From: a virus
Direction: 5' to 3' (one strand)
Virus record (IMG/VR): IMGVR_UViG_3300029266_000261
Span: 1 to 30,311 of that record
DNA length: 30,311 nt
Part shown: one piece after another, positions 7,403-15,494 of the stretch
How positions within the stretch are numbered: position 1 is the first letter of the stretch
How the letters are laid out: each line of letters starts with the position of its first letter
Program-made: the position numbers and the translations under genes
The notes under the pieces: model-generated
What the model was told of the DNA's origin: nothing
What the model saw: the letters and a program-made list of their open reading frames with translations, nothing else
Database searches by the model: none

Positions 7403-7463
7403 GAGTATTTTCTTTTGGGGTATGTTTGTGAGCTTCCCCTTGCTCATTTGTAATTTAACGTGA

Positions 7464-8327
7464 TCAGCGTTTGCTGTCAAGTGCTTTTTGTCCTTGAATG
7501 AAATTTGTGTGAGCGAGACAGAACCCGAAGTCGGTTTCGTAGGGTGACTCGTAAATTCCATAAGTCACATTCTTGAAAGCATTTCTTGGCTTTTTCTTTA
7601 GGCTCTCGACTATTCTGGAATGTAGCTTCCCGTCGTTCTCAAGCCGCTCACTTGCTACACATAAATAGTAGCAAACATCACGATCTTCCTCAAGTTTATA
7701 ATACCATTTTTCAGATAGTTTATCTACCGAAATCACTCCCACAGAACGAATTTTCTGGACCTCTGACGGCTTTGATAGATTGCCAACGAGGGGCGAAGTG
7801 TGCTCAAAGACATTGAGATAATGAGTGGCATAATAGATGCTCTTGTTTATCGTCTCAAAGTATTTTTTTATTGGGATCTCGCCTATTGTCTTTTCAAGGG
7901 CTGGGTTTGACAGGATGGTAAGGCTGCTAAACAACCCTGATCTAGCATATTCTTGTAGAATGCCAAAGATTGCGCGCTCTTGTAATTTAGTGTCACCGAT
8001 AAGAAGATCGACATCTGGTTTAATGTAGAAGACATCTATCTGTCTGTCTCTTACCTGCTGTAAAATAGCAAGCGTGTAGTTCGCGGAGAAAGATGAGCCA
8101 CATAGGAACACTTGAACCCTGTCTTGAACTGCTGTAAGTGTCTTGTAAGAAGATAGTTTCGGTGCCTGTTCCTCACAATCTTCTGCTTTGGCCACTTTTG
8201 GCAGCTTTCTATTGTATTTTGTGTTCTCTTGGTCTTCCGAAAAAAGGAAGACATTATACTCTTTGTGGTTCTCAAAGAGAGAAGCCACATTACATCCCGC
8301 ATCGCCTATTCCAAAGATCGAAATCAT
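7464..8327 (-). CDS. Divergent FtsZ/tubulin-like protein, function unknown
   Basis: 287 aa. The start ISIFGIGDAGCN (2-13) has the shape of the FtsZ T1 nucleotide loop after the first strand (IGVGGGGxN). Further on, IDVFYIKPDVDLLIG and a helix-rich segment with LTILSNPALEKTIGEIPIKKYFETINKSI match, in order and spacing, the FtsZ stretch from the T5 loop through VDTLIVIPNDKLL to helix H7. But the signature loop GGGTGTG is replaced by about FSANYTL near residues 79-87, so GTP binding or hydrolysis is doubtful. The FtsZ C-terminal half is poorly matched. ATGA overlap with the polymerase gene suggests co-expression with replication. It might act in DNA positioning, inhibit host FtsZ, or be an unrelated Rossmann-like protein. 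Confidence 0.45.
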   Translation of the reverse strand: MISIFGIGDAGCNVASLFENHKEYNVFLFSEDQENTKYNRKLPKVAKAEDCEEQAPKLSSYKTLTAVQDRVQVFLCGSSFSANYTLAILQQVRDRQIDVFYIKPDVDLLIGDTKLQERAIFGILQEYARSGLFSSLTILSNPALEKTIGEIPIKKYFETINKSIYYATHYLNVFEHTSPLVGNLSKPSEVQKIRSVGVISVDKLSEKWYYKLEEDRDVCYYLCVASERLENDGKLHSRIVESLKKKPRNAFKNVTYGIYESPYETDFGFCLAHTNFIQGQKALDSKR

Positions 8328-9514
8328 AGCTTCAGATCCTTCATTGTCCCGTAGGTCTTTCCTGCTTTAGTGTTGGCCATAAACCTTCCCAGTTTATTAT
8401 TTTCAAAAATTGCTTTAAACTCTGGTATTCTTTGCTTATCTTCTTCTGCTAGATCCAGAACGATTTCGTCGTGGACTATAAACGCAACCTTCGAGCGCGA
8501 ACCCTCCAAAGCCTTGTCAATGGCGACTGCCCTATCAAGTGTCAAGTCAGATGTCGTGCTCTGGATTAGATAACTCAGAGCCTTGCGCTGATCTACCTCA
8601 ATGTGTCTCCCCGTTGGAGTGTTAATCTTACCGTCCTTGTAGAACTTTGAAAGCACGCCTTCTCGGCTATAAACGGAGCCGTTGAGCGACATATCATTCA
8701 CATTATAGAGGGTCGCAAAGAACCTTACCTTCGCCTCTTGGCGATCTACTGGGGAGCCTCCATATAGATGCCGCATATTCCAATTATGGATGTCCTCCTG
8801 CGGCTGCTCGTGACCGGAAAGGGACAGGAAGGTCCTCACTTCTGCGCCATTATAATCTAATGACAAGAACCAGTCATTCGTTGGCTTTATGAGTTCTCGC
8901 AGCTTTGACTTCATAGTGAGGATCGGATTACTATCCCTATGGGTCGTAAGGCGCCCTGTAACAGTTCCAAAAAGATTATAGCTCACATAGTGTGACTTAC
9001 TTTTTACAAGTTTCTTAATGTCCTCTCGGTCGCTTGTGCTGGTCATAAGGTGGCGGCAGCCATCCACATTGATGTTGAGTTTCTGGTAGCTGATCTTGTG
9101 GATAAGCTTGTAGATGTTATCCAATTGATGATAGTTCTTCGGCTGTTCGTAATTTTCAAAGATGTGCTGGGTGATCTTGTTCCGAACCTCGCAGAACTCC
9201 ATCAAGAAATCTGATGGGACTAGATCAAAGAAACAGTTCTGTCGCAGATCAATGCGTGCTATCTTAAGCGATAGCAGATAGGCTTTGAAGGTTTTCTGAA
9301 CCTCTGCTAGTTCTTCTTTTAAGCTCTCGGGACAAGCCTCTTGTAAGTTCTTACCGCCGGCGTAGAGCCAAGCATATTCTACATTGGGATCCTGAACGGA
9401 TCCTGTGTATTTCCACGTCTTGGTCAATCCGTCAGGGATGCCCTCAAAATGAAGGTTCCCATCAACATAAACACCGACACATTCTGACTTGTCATCAAGT
9501 GTCTGGAAAATCAT
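8324..9514 (-). CDS. Family A (Pol I-like) DNA polymerase, polymerase domain only
   Basis: 396 aa. Template-directed DNA synthesis. Active-site motifs are complete: TVTGRLTT (R188), motif A LSLDYNGAEVR (D220, E225), motif B with R258, K262, F266 and Y270 in the RxxxKxxxFxxxY spacing, Q318 in SYLIQSTTSDL, and motif C VHDE (348-351 region, D349 and E350). About 150 residues precede the palm and show no DEDD-type 3'-5' exonuclease motif; neither neighbour supplies one. Typical phage polA proteins are 550-700 aa. T4 relatives normally use a family B polymerase, so this is unexpected beside gp32-, gp41- and UvsX-like genes. It starts by ATGA overlap with a presumed virion gene, and no promoter is evident nearby. 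Confidence 0.85.
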   Translation of the reverse strand: MIFQTLDDKSECVGVYVDGNLHFEGIPDGLTKTWKYTGSVQDPNVEYAWLYAGGKNLQEACPESLKEELAEVQKTFKAYLLSLKIARIDLRQNCFFDLVPSDFLMEFCEVRNKITQHIFENYEQPKNYHQLDNIYKLIHKISYQKLNINVDGCRHLMTSTSDREDIKKLVKSKSHYVSYNLFGTVTGRLTTHRDSNPILTMKSKLRELIKPTNDWFLSLDYNGAEVRTFLSLSGHEQPQEDIHNWNMRHLYGGSPVDRQEAKVRFFATLYNVNDMSLNGSVYSREGVLSKFYKDGKINTPTGRHIEVDQRKALSYLIQSTTSDLTLDRAVAIDKALEGSRSKVAFIVHDEIVLDLAEEDKQRIPEFKAIFENNKLGRFMANTKAGKTYGTMKDLKL

Positions 9515-10689
9515 GTGTCCTCTCTAAGTCTCTGTGCCTTTACAAGATAACTCAAGGATCCTCTGTAGTCAAACGGCTGGTTTACATAACGCTCAAAAAC
9601 TCCAAGCGCGCGGCGATTGTCTGATGATCTTGAAAGTTGTAGGCAGTCCTTGATAATCCTTTGCTTCTCGGCGTTGCTGAACTGGCTTTCTTCTTCTGAG
9701 AATCTGAGAGCAAAATAGAACTTTAAGAAAAAATCATTTGAGAACTTTTCTTGTAATGACTGAAGTGTATAGCGTTCGGTGATTACGATCTTGGGGCCAC
9801 ACTCATCAAATGTAGGAATGTGTGTTGGAACCACTTCGTTGTAGAGTCTTAAGAGTCGTTGGGTCATTTGATTATAGAACCTGTTATGAGTTGTAGAAAA
9901 CCCTAGTGCTAAAATTGCGCTAGAACTTCTTAATCCATAACTGCTAGCATAACCCTTCATTGCTTCTGAGTCAATGTCGGCGATCAGTCTCCACGGAGCA
10001 CCGATGTCGATCATAAATCCATAAGAATTACAAGCATTTACATAGAACTCCCAATTTTTGCTATTTACAAAATCATTTATTTTTTGATCGTCGTTATCAT
10101 AGGGCAGATCAGCAATCTCAAGAGCAAGTCCACTATTTGTAAGATTATTTAATCTACTTTTTGTATAAGCTGGCATTGACATCGGAAAAGTTCTTGTTAT
10201 ATTAGTGACTGTTGATAGGAGTTCTTTTATGAATGTTTGAAAGTTTTGAATATTACTAACATTCAAGTTTGTTTTGAGAGCTTTAATAAAATTAACTTGA
10301 TATTCTTCATAGCTAATGTTATTATCTTTATAGCTTTTATAGACTTTTAAATTAGTAAGGTTAGGATCGTTAGAATAAATTTTGCCTGATTGTTCTGCTT
10401 TCTTAAACTGCTGAGCCAATGCTTCAAAGGCATCTACGACAAATCCTATTGCCTGGATGTTTTGTCTTGGATTGCCTGAGCTTATAAAGTTTTTGAATGT
10501 TATTAGACTTGAATTCACAGCCACTGGGATGTAGGATCTGTCTACTTTTCCATAAAGAGCTTTTTCAGCAAAATTAAAATCTATAAGGTTTGGATAATCT
10601 GTCTTAAGAACATCAGAATTATAGATGAGCTTTTTGTTGAATAATTCAAGGGAGGTTTCATTGTTGTTTTCTTTATAAAATGTTGACAT
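9511..10689 (-). CDS. Presumed virion/baseplate-associated protein, unknown
   Basis: 392 aa, not recognised. The ATG at 10689 has AGGAG eight bases upstream and sits one base after the stop of the 1141-aa gene; a longer in-frame start would overlap that gene and lacks support. The protein is Asn/Ser/Tyr-rich with mixed helix and strand, has no signal peptide or membrane segment, and carries the distinctive stretch GFMIDIGAPWRLIADID at about residue 230. Position at the end of the baseplate cluster suggests a virion component, but that is context only. Its stop overlaps the polymerase ATG (ATGA), tying polymerase translation to it. Confidence 0.6.
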   Translation of the reverse strand: MSTFYKENNNETSLELFNKKLIYNSDVLKTDYPNLIDFNFAEKALYGKVDRSYIPVAVNSSLITFKNFISSGNPRQNIQAIGFVVDAFEALAQQFKKAEQSGKIYSNDPNLTNLKVYKSYKDNNISYEEYQVNFIKALKTNLNVSNIQNFQTFIKELLSTVTNITRTFPMSMPAYTKSRLNNLTNSGLALEIADLPYDNDDQKINDFVNSKNWEFYVNACNSYGFMIDIGAPWRLIADIDSEAMKGYASSYGLRSSSAILALGFSTTHNRFYNQMTQRLLRLYNEVVPTHIPTFDECGPKIVITERYTLQSLQEKFSNDFFLKFYFALRFSEEESQFSNAEKQRIIKDCLQLSRSSDNRRALGVFERYVNQPFDYRGSLSYLVKAQRLREDT

Positions 10690-10690
10690 C

Positions 10691-13600
10691 TCAATCTCCT
10701 GTTTGAACGCTTTCGGCGACAAATTTTTGGACAAAAAAATCAAAAATCTCATCAGTCAGTCTGTTGTCTTCTGGAGAATTTTCTTGTAATGAAGATTTTC
10801 TTTTTGAAGTCGCACATTTCTTTGGCTTGTCTTCTGAGTCGTCTATAGTTGGTTTTCTGCTATTGTTATCTGCGTTTCCGCCTCCAGTGTCAGCGACCCA
10901 CTTAGCAGTGATCTTAGTGTCTGCTTTACCGGGACCTATAGAATGCTCTGATCTGGTGATCATATAATAGCCACCAATACCAAACTGAGTGAAATCGTTA
11001 CCATTCTTGTCCTTTGTCATCTCTGGCGAAAATCCTCTAGGATCTACATAAATGTAGGTTCCGGGGAATGTGTGTAGATTTAGGAGACAATCAATGTTGG
11101 CATTATAGACTTCTCTCAACTGGGTCAATCCGTCAAAACCTTCTTGTTCAAAGCGAAGCTCTTTCAATCCGGTCATATCAGTTCTGTCAAGAGAAATGTT
11201 CTTTACAACCCCCCTGTCCTTACCTAAGATGTAATGAAAAATCCCATTCTCAGCGTCGTCTTGTTCGTTGCCTGTCATCTTTCCTACAGGATAAGACCGC
11301 CCCGCATAAAAAACGTAATAGTTTATTTCTCTATTTGGCTGTGCCATAGACATTGGAAAACGAGAAGGGCCAGAAACATTTATTACTGGTTTTATTGTTC
11401 TAGCTCTAGGGTCACTTAGATTAAAAATATTTCCGGCACCAATTGTTGTTGGATTTCTTTTAATAAAATAAGAAATGTCGTCAGTCTCAGTTTTATTTTT
11501 TGCTCTTTTGAAACCAGTTATTACTGAACTATTGAGTCTAACTCTTTGTTTAGTGTTGAAAGCGAAACAACTATCATTATTTATAAAATTGCGAATTAGT
11601 TCATTTGTTATGTCTTTAATAAAATTTGTTATAGGATAATAAGCTTGATCTTTGCTTAAAACTTTTTCAGTCAAAAAACCTATAAAATAGTTAAGAGAAA
11701 TCGGAATGTTTCCAATTGAACAAAAGCTTATTTTGTTTTCGTCAAATGGATCTTTAACTTCCATTGGTCCAAGAACAATTCTTAGTTTTTTAAATTGCTC
11801 CTTGGCTTTCATAAGTTTTTCAATCTCTTTCGCTACTGAAGTCTTTTTTGCTATAATTGCGCTGGTGCCATTATTATAATTTATAGTTTCTGTGACCGTC
11901 ATTGTCTCTAAAAACTCTTCGTATTGTTTCCTGACACTAGAAAAATCAGAACTTAGTTGCGCTTCATCATAATAATTTAAAGCTTCTTTGTTGTTATCTT
12001 TAAGTTCACTTGTCAGCGTTTCTAATGATTCTTCAATGTTTTGCATAATCACATCAATTAAATCAGAGATATAGAAAAAAGAAATCTTATTTGAGTCTCT
12101 TGAATTAGAGACCAAAGAGACTTGCAGTCCACCAATCTTATCTTTGTTATCCTTTTCTACGCTGCTAAGTGCCTTCTTGAATTGATCTCTTAGTTTTTGA
12201 ACATTCGGGCCATTATCGTTAGTGGGCTTAAGAGCGACGCCCTTGGGCAGCTTTCCTGTTCGCAAAAAGTTAGAAATCTGGTCGTAGCTAAGATTGTAAT
12301 AAAAGATTTTATTTTGTTTGTTCAATTGGGTTATAATTCTAGCAAAGCTTTGTCCTTTTTCTTGCTGAATAAATTGGGCGTCTCCTTCTTTTGCATTGGA
12401 GATGGCATCAGATTCACAATTTTCGTTATTAAGAAATTCGTAAAATAACTTTCTTCCAATCCTGTTTCCCTCGATCCCAGGAGAACTAAAAATATTAAAC
12501 ATTGAGTTGTTAAAATAATCCTCTATGTAGGCAAGATAATTGATATCAAAAACAACACCGCCCATCTCATCAAAAGAAAACTCGTGGGTTGTCGGGGTTA
12601 AATTGATGTTTATAAAAGAGTCGTTTATCGCTTCTTTTTCAGATTTTGTAAAAGTTGAAAGATAATTTTGAGGGATCGCCCAGCCCATAACAACCTTTAG
12701 TCTAAAGTTTAGCTTGTCAAGATTGTCTTTTTGAATAGAACTCATATTTGTTCTCAAGTCTTCGGGCGTCCGCCCGGTCTTAAGAGCAAGATCTGCAAAC
12801 TTGTAATTTGCGATTGGTCTATCTCCCTTGAAGTCTTCAGAAACTGCCGTGTAATCTCCTCTTCTATCTTGAATCAAGTCTCCAAAGCTTGTAGCAAAGA
12901 TGCTTACCTTCGCTTCAATTGCCTTCTTAGCTGCGAATGGGTCAGATCCGTGGAAAGTGAAATTGAAATTCTTAAGTCCAACGCCCACTCCGCGTTTTTT
13001 GCTGCTGTTGAATAAATCAAGGGCGCTCTTACCGCCAGCATAGGATTTGACGGCAGGGTTTGTGTCAAACTTTATCTCAACATAGCCAACATCCTTGCCA
13101 GTGCCCGGATCAGTTTGAACTTTGTAAAGCTTTATCATTGGAACAAGGGAGGACAATTTATCTGTTGTAAGATTGAACAGATTCTTAGAATATGGCGCCT
13201 GCGTCAGCCTGTTGATAAACCCAAATGGCTCATCGTAGATTAAGATTGGAGCATTGCTGTCTATCGTTTTAGTCTCTTGCCTGAATTCCCCTTCTTGAGC
13301 AAGAATATCAATTTCAGTCATCTTGACTGGTGATATCTTTAAGGCATAGGGAAGGCGAGGACTGTGTTCTTTTCTTTTTAGTTCTATCAGAGGTGTTAGC
13401 TGAGAAAGGAGAAAGCATTGCTCTTGATAGATTGCTTTGTCTACGTTTTCAAATTGAACTCCAGCCATCCTGCTCTCTTTGGTGGCGGCTTCGCCTTGTC
13501 TGGCTCTCTCCCTCGCATTTTCATCATCAAAGGTGTTAAGTAAATTTTCTAAAGAACCCTGGTTTCTTCCGGTCGTAGCGACGCCGACTTGTTCGTTTGC

Positions 13601-14116
13601 GAGTTTCTTATATTCCTCATAAAGCTCAGCAAGCCTAAGCGCTAATACCTTGATGGTCTGGATTAAAGTAGATAATAGTCTAAATGTTGTTTTTATTTTC
13701 TTTAATTTTTCTAAATCTTCTTGATAACCCCCAGAGCTATTAATAAGGTCTTCAACTTGTTTAATTTTTGTTGCCAATTCTATGAAATTTGGCATATCCT
13801 GTGGTCTTTTAACTATTTTATCGTTTATTCGTTTGGCGGCAACCCAGCTATTATTTAGATTCACATCATCATAAGTATAACTAATAATAAGAGAAGTGTT
13901 TGATAATTTATAAACGTCGTTCTGAAAAAACTCTTTAACATCAGGGTCTAGAGCATCGATCTCACCCTTAAGTTGTTCTCGTAACAAATCCAGTTGAGGT
14001 GACTTTCTATGCAATTCAGTAAAGCCACCGACAAGCTCCGAACAGTTATTTTCAACATAAGAAGAAATTGCCTCTGGCATATCTTGATTGGTTGATGTAA
14101 ACGGACAATCAGCCAT
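10691..14116 (-). CDS. Large baseplate/tail structural protein candidate
   Basis: 1141 aa, the largest gene here. No confident family. The N-terminal 200 residues are helical and coiled-coil-like (IKQVEDLINSSGG, LRLAELYEEYKKLANEQ). A central stretch GVGLKNFNFTFHGSDPF followed by KVSIFATSFGDL is of a kind I recall in large structural proteins of deep-branching myoviruses. Near the C-terminus TFPGTYIYVDPRGFSP and GIGGYYMITRSEHSI look like the beta-rich domain of hub or gpD-like proteins. The last 50 residues are Lys/Ser-rich. It lies three bases after the gp53-like gene, in the baseplate cluster. Hub or wedge role is inference. The coding DNA is visibly more AT-rich than the capsid genes. Confidence 0.6.
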   Translation of the reverse strand: MADCPFTSTNQDMPEAISSYVENNCSELVGGFTELHRKSPQLDLLREQLKGEIDALDPDVKEFFQNDVYKLSNTSLIISYTYDDVNLNNSWVAAKRINDKIVKRPQDMPNFIELATKIKQVEDLINSSGGYQEDLEKLKKIKTTFRLLSTLIQTIKVLALRLAELYEEYKKLANEQVGVATTGRNQGSLENLLNTFDDENARERARQGEAATKESRMAGVQFENVDKAIYQEQCFLLSQLTPLIELKRKEHSPRLPYALKISPVKMTEIDILAQEGEFRQETKTIDSNAPILIYDEPFGFINRLTQAPYSKNLFNLTTDKLSSLVPMIKLYKVQTDPGTGKDVGYVEIKFDTNPAVKSYAGGKSALDLFNSSKKRGVGVGLKNFNFTFHGSDPFAAKKAIEAKVSIFATSFGDLIQDRRGDYTAVSEDFKGDRPIANYKFADLALKTGRTPEDLRTNMSSIQKDNLDKLNFRLKVVMGWAIPQNYLSTFTKSEKEAINDSFININLTPTTHEFSFDEMGGVVFDINYLAYIEDYFNNSMFNIFSSPGIEGNRIGRKLFYEFLNNENCESDAISNAKEGDAQFIQQEKGQSFARIITQLNKQNKIFYYNLSYDQISNFLRTGKLPKGVALKPTNDNGPNVQKLRDQFKKALSSVEKDNKDKIGGLQVSLVSNSRDSNKISFFYISDLIDVIMQNIEESLETLTSELKDNNKEALNYYDEAQLSSDFSSVRKQYEEFLETMTVTETINYNNGTSAIIAKKTSVAKEIEKLMKAKEQFKKLRIVLGPMEVKDPFDENKISFCSIGNIPISLNYFIGFLTEKVLSKDQAYYPITNFIKDITNELIRNFINNDSCFAFNTKQRVRLNSSVITGFKRAKNKTETDDISYFIKRNPTTIGAGNIFNLSDPRARTIKPVINVSGPSRFPMSMAQPNREINYYVFYAGRSYPVGKMTGNEQDDAENGIFHYILGKDRGVVKNISLDRTDMTGLKELRFEQEGFDGLTQLREVYNANIDCLLNLHTFPGTYIYVDPRGFSPEMTKDKNGNDFTQFGIGGYYMITRSEHSIGPGKADTKITAKWVADTGGGNADNNSRKPTIDDSEDKPKKCATSKRKSSLQENSPEDNRLTDEIFDFFVQKFVAESVQTGD

Positions 14117-14119
14117 CTA

Positions 14120-14461
14120 TCACGCCCCCAAGACCAGCAAAGCTTCGCTGATGTCTAATGGAATCTCAAGCACATCCCCTGTGTTTGCTTCGGCTTCTGT
14201 GGGGATGCCGTTGAACCAAGCAATAACCCACCAATAGCGGGCGTCGCCATAGTATTGATGTGCGAGATTGTAAAATCTATCACCGTATTTCCAGATGTGT
14301 GTGGAGGTCTTTAGTCTCATTCTGTCGGAGACTGTTGGCTGCCTTAAGCGTGGTGTTGTAAATTGTTCTATTTGTTTCACACCTCTGCGCTCACGCAACT
14401 CTTTGTAGAAGTCGGAGTCGTTTATAATTGTTTGTGATGTAAAGTTTTTGATGTCGCTCAT
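14120..14461 (-). CDS. Baseplate wedge protein, T4 gp53 / LysM-like
   Basis: 113 aa. The C-terminal half, from HIWKYGDRFYNLAHQYYGD through YWWVIAWFNGIP to NTGDVLEIPLD, is a LysM-type fold: strand, GDRxYxLAxxYYG helix, WWxIAxxN helix, then GxxLxIP. This is the arrangement of phage tail protein X and of the LysM-like part of T4 gp53 (196 aa). It would sit in the baseplate wedge or at the tail tip. It overlaps the stop of the upstream gene as ATGA and is followed three bases on by the 1141-aa gene. Confidence 0.7.
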   Translation of the reverse strand: MSDIKNFTSQTIINDSDFYKELRERRGVKQIEQFTTPRLRQPTVSDRMRLKTSTHIWKYGDRFYNLAHQYYGDARYWWVIAWFNGIPTEAEANTGDVLEIPLDISEALLVLGA

Positions 14462-15483
14462 TCTATGTAATCCTCAATGTATCCGTCTAGACCTTCTCCC
14501 AGCGCCTCATCAGCACCCTCAACCTCAGCCATTGAGCCTGCGGCGAGCCTACCCAAAGCCTTACCGTTACCTCTCCCTGATCTGCGAACATCTGCGTTCA
14601 TCCTCATGTCTCCTAAAACACCGCTATAGCGTGCTTTTGCACTATCTAACTGTTGCTGTCTTACTCTTCTTCCTTGCTCCTCTGCTTTCTCTTTTTCAGC
14701 TTGTTCTTTGTAAGCTGATAGTGCGTTAGCCGGGGAGCCATTTTGGACAACCTCTGTTGTTTTTGCGCCATAGGGGAATAGGCTATTTATTTGTTTGTTA
14801 TCTTGCCATCCCAATGTCGTTTCGTGAATCGGAGAAAAGGAAAGATTGATGTCGATGAACTTTGGCAAAATTGTGTTGACTGCTCCTTTTTTATAAAAAA
14901 CTCCATCGTCTCCTTCGAGATTGTGATTGACTGCCACATTGTCAATAATGCCCAGTAATCCAAGATTTGCTTCGGACGTGGATGTGTAATTTATAAATGT
15001 TTCTTTTTCTGCATCTTCGTGCGTCACACTTGTGCTCACTTTACCAGATGGTAAATCATTTTTCTGTAATAGATTCATCACCTTTAGTCGAATAAGCGGA
15101 GATTGTGTTATGTTTAGAGCATTGCCTGGGTCTCCTGTGTAACTTGCATAAAGCATCTGTTGTAGCGCAGAGACTCTGCCAAGATTTTCGAAAGCTTCTC
15201 CTTCGCTAGCGGCTAAAACTTTGAAAGCGAGTGTTATCTTTCTTGTTGTGTTTTTATACTGATAGATTGGATCTGTTCTACCGAACGCTTCCGTTGGAGT
15301 AAAGTTAGAGTTGTAGCTTTCGTTGAACGCTGTTATGAATGCCTTAAAAAACACGCTTCTCTTGGAGGGTTCGTGATAAAAAGAAATCACCAACTCTCTT
15401 TGGTTTGCGAGCGAATCAGATCCATCTACAAGTGTCAGCAATTCATCTTGATATTTTCTTACATCAAACAGTTTTTGTGCCAT
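14458..15483 (-). CDS. Baseplate / tail-tube initiator candidate (gp48/gp54 position)
   Basis: 341 aa. Contains GRTDPIYQYKNTTRKITLAFKV at 69-90 region (read in two parts: GRTDPIYQYKN, TTRKITLAFKV), an arrangement seen in tail-tube-like and baseplate proteins where a beta-sheet core follows a G-R-x-D-P-x-Y-x-Y turn. A second beta-rich segment is near 185-235 (GLLGIIDNVAVNH, DINLSFSPIHE). The C-terminal 80 residues are charged and helical with Gly/Arg (RRSGRGNGKALGRL). T4 has genes 48 and 54 directly after its tape-measure gene 29, which is this gene's position, so a tube-initiator role is inferred from order plus weak pattern. ATGA overlap with the gp53-like gene. Confidence 0.5.
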   Translation of the reverse strand: MAQKLFDVRKYQDELLTLVDGSDSLANQRELVISFYHEPSKRSVFFKAFITAFNESYNSNFTPTEAFGRTDPIYQYKNTTRKITLAFKVLAASEGEAFENLGRVSALQQMLYASYTGDPGNALNITQSPLIRLKVMNLLQKNDLPSGKVSTSVTHEDAEKETFINYTSTSEANLGLLGIIDNVAVNHNLEGDDGVFYKKGAVNTILPKFIDINLSFSPIHETTLGWQDNKQINSLFPYGAKTTEVVQNGSPANALSAYKEQAEKEKAEEQGRRVRQQQLDSAKARYSGVLGDMRMNADVRRSGRGNGKALGRLAAGSMAEVEGADEALGEGLDGYIEDYIE

Positions 15484-15494
15484 CTTTTATCCCT

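Noticed and set aside
9511-10689. 392-aa gene as a missing exonuclease half of the polymerase
   Set aside because: No DEDD-type exonuclease motifs are visible; composition and neighbours point to a virion gene.
10690-10752. Longer start for the 392-aa gene
   Set aside because: The extension overlaps the 3' end of the 1141-aa gene; the ATG at 10689 has AGGAG and follows the stop directly.
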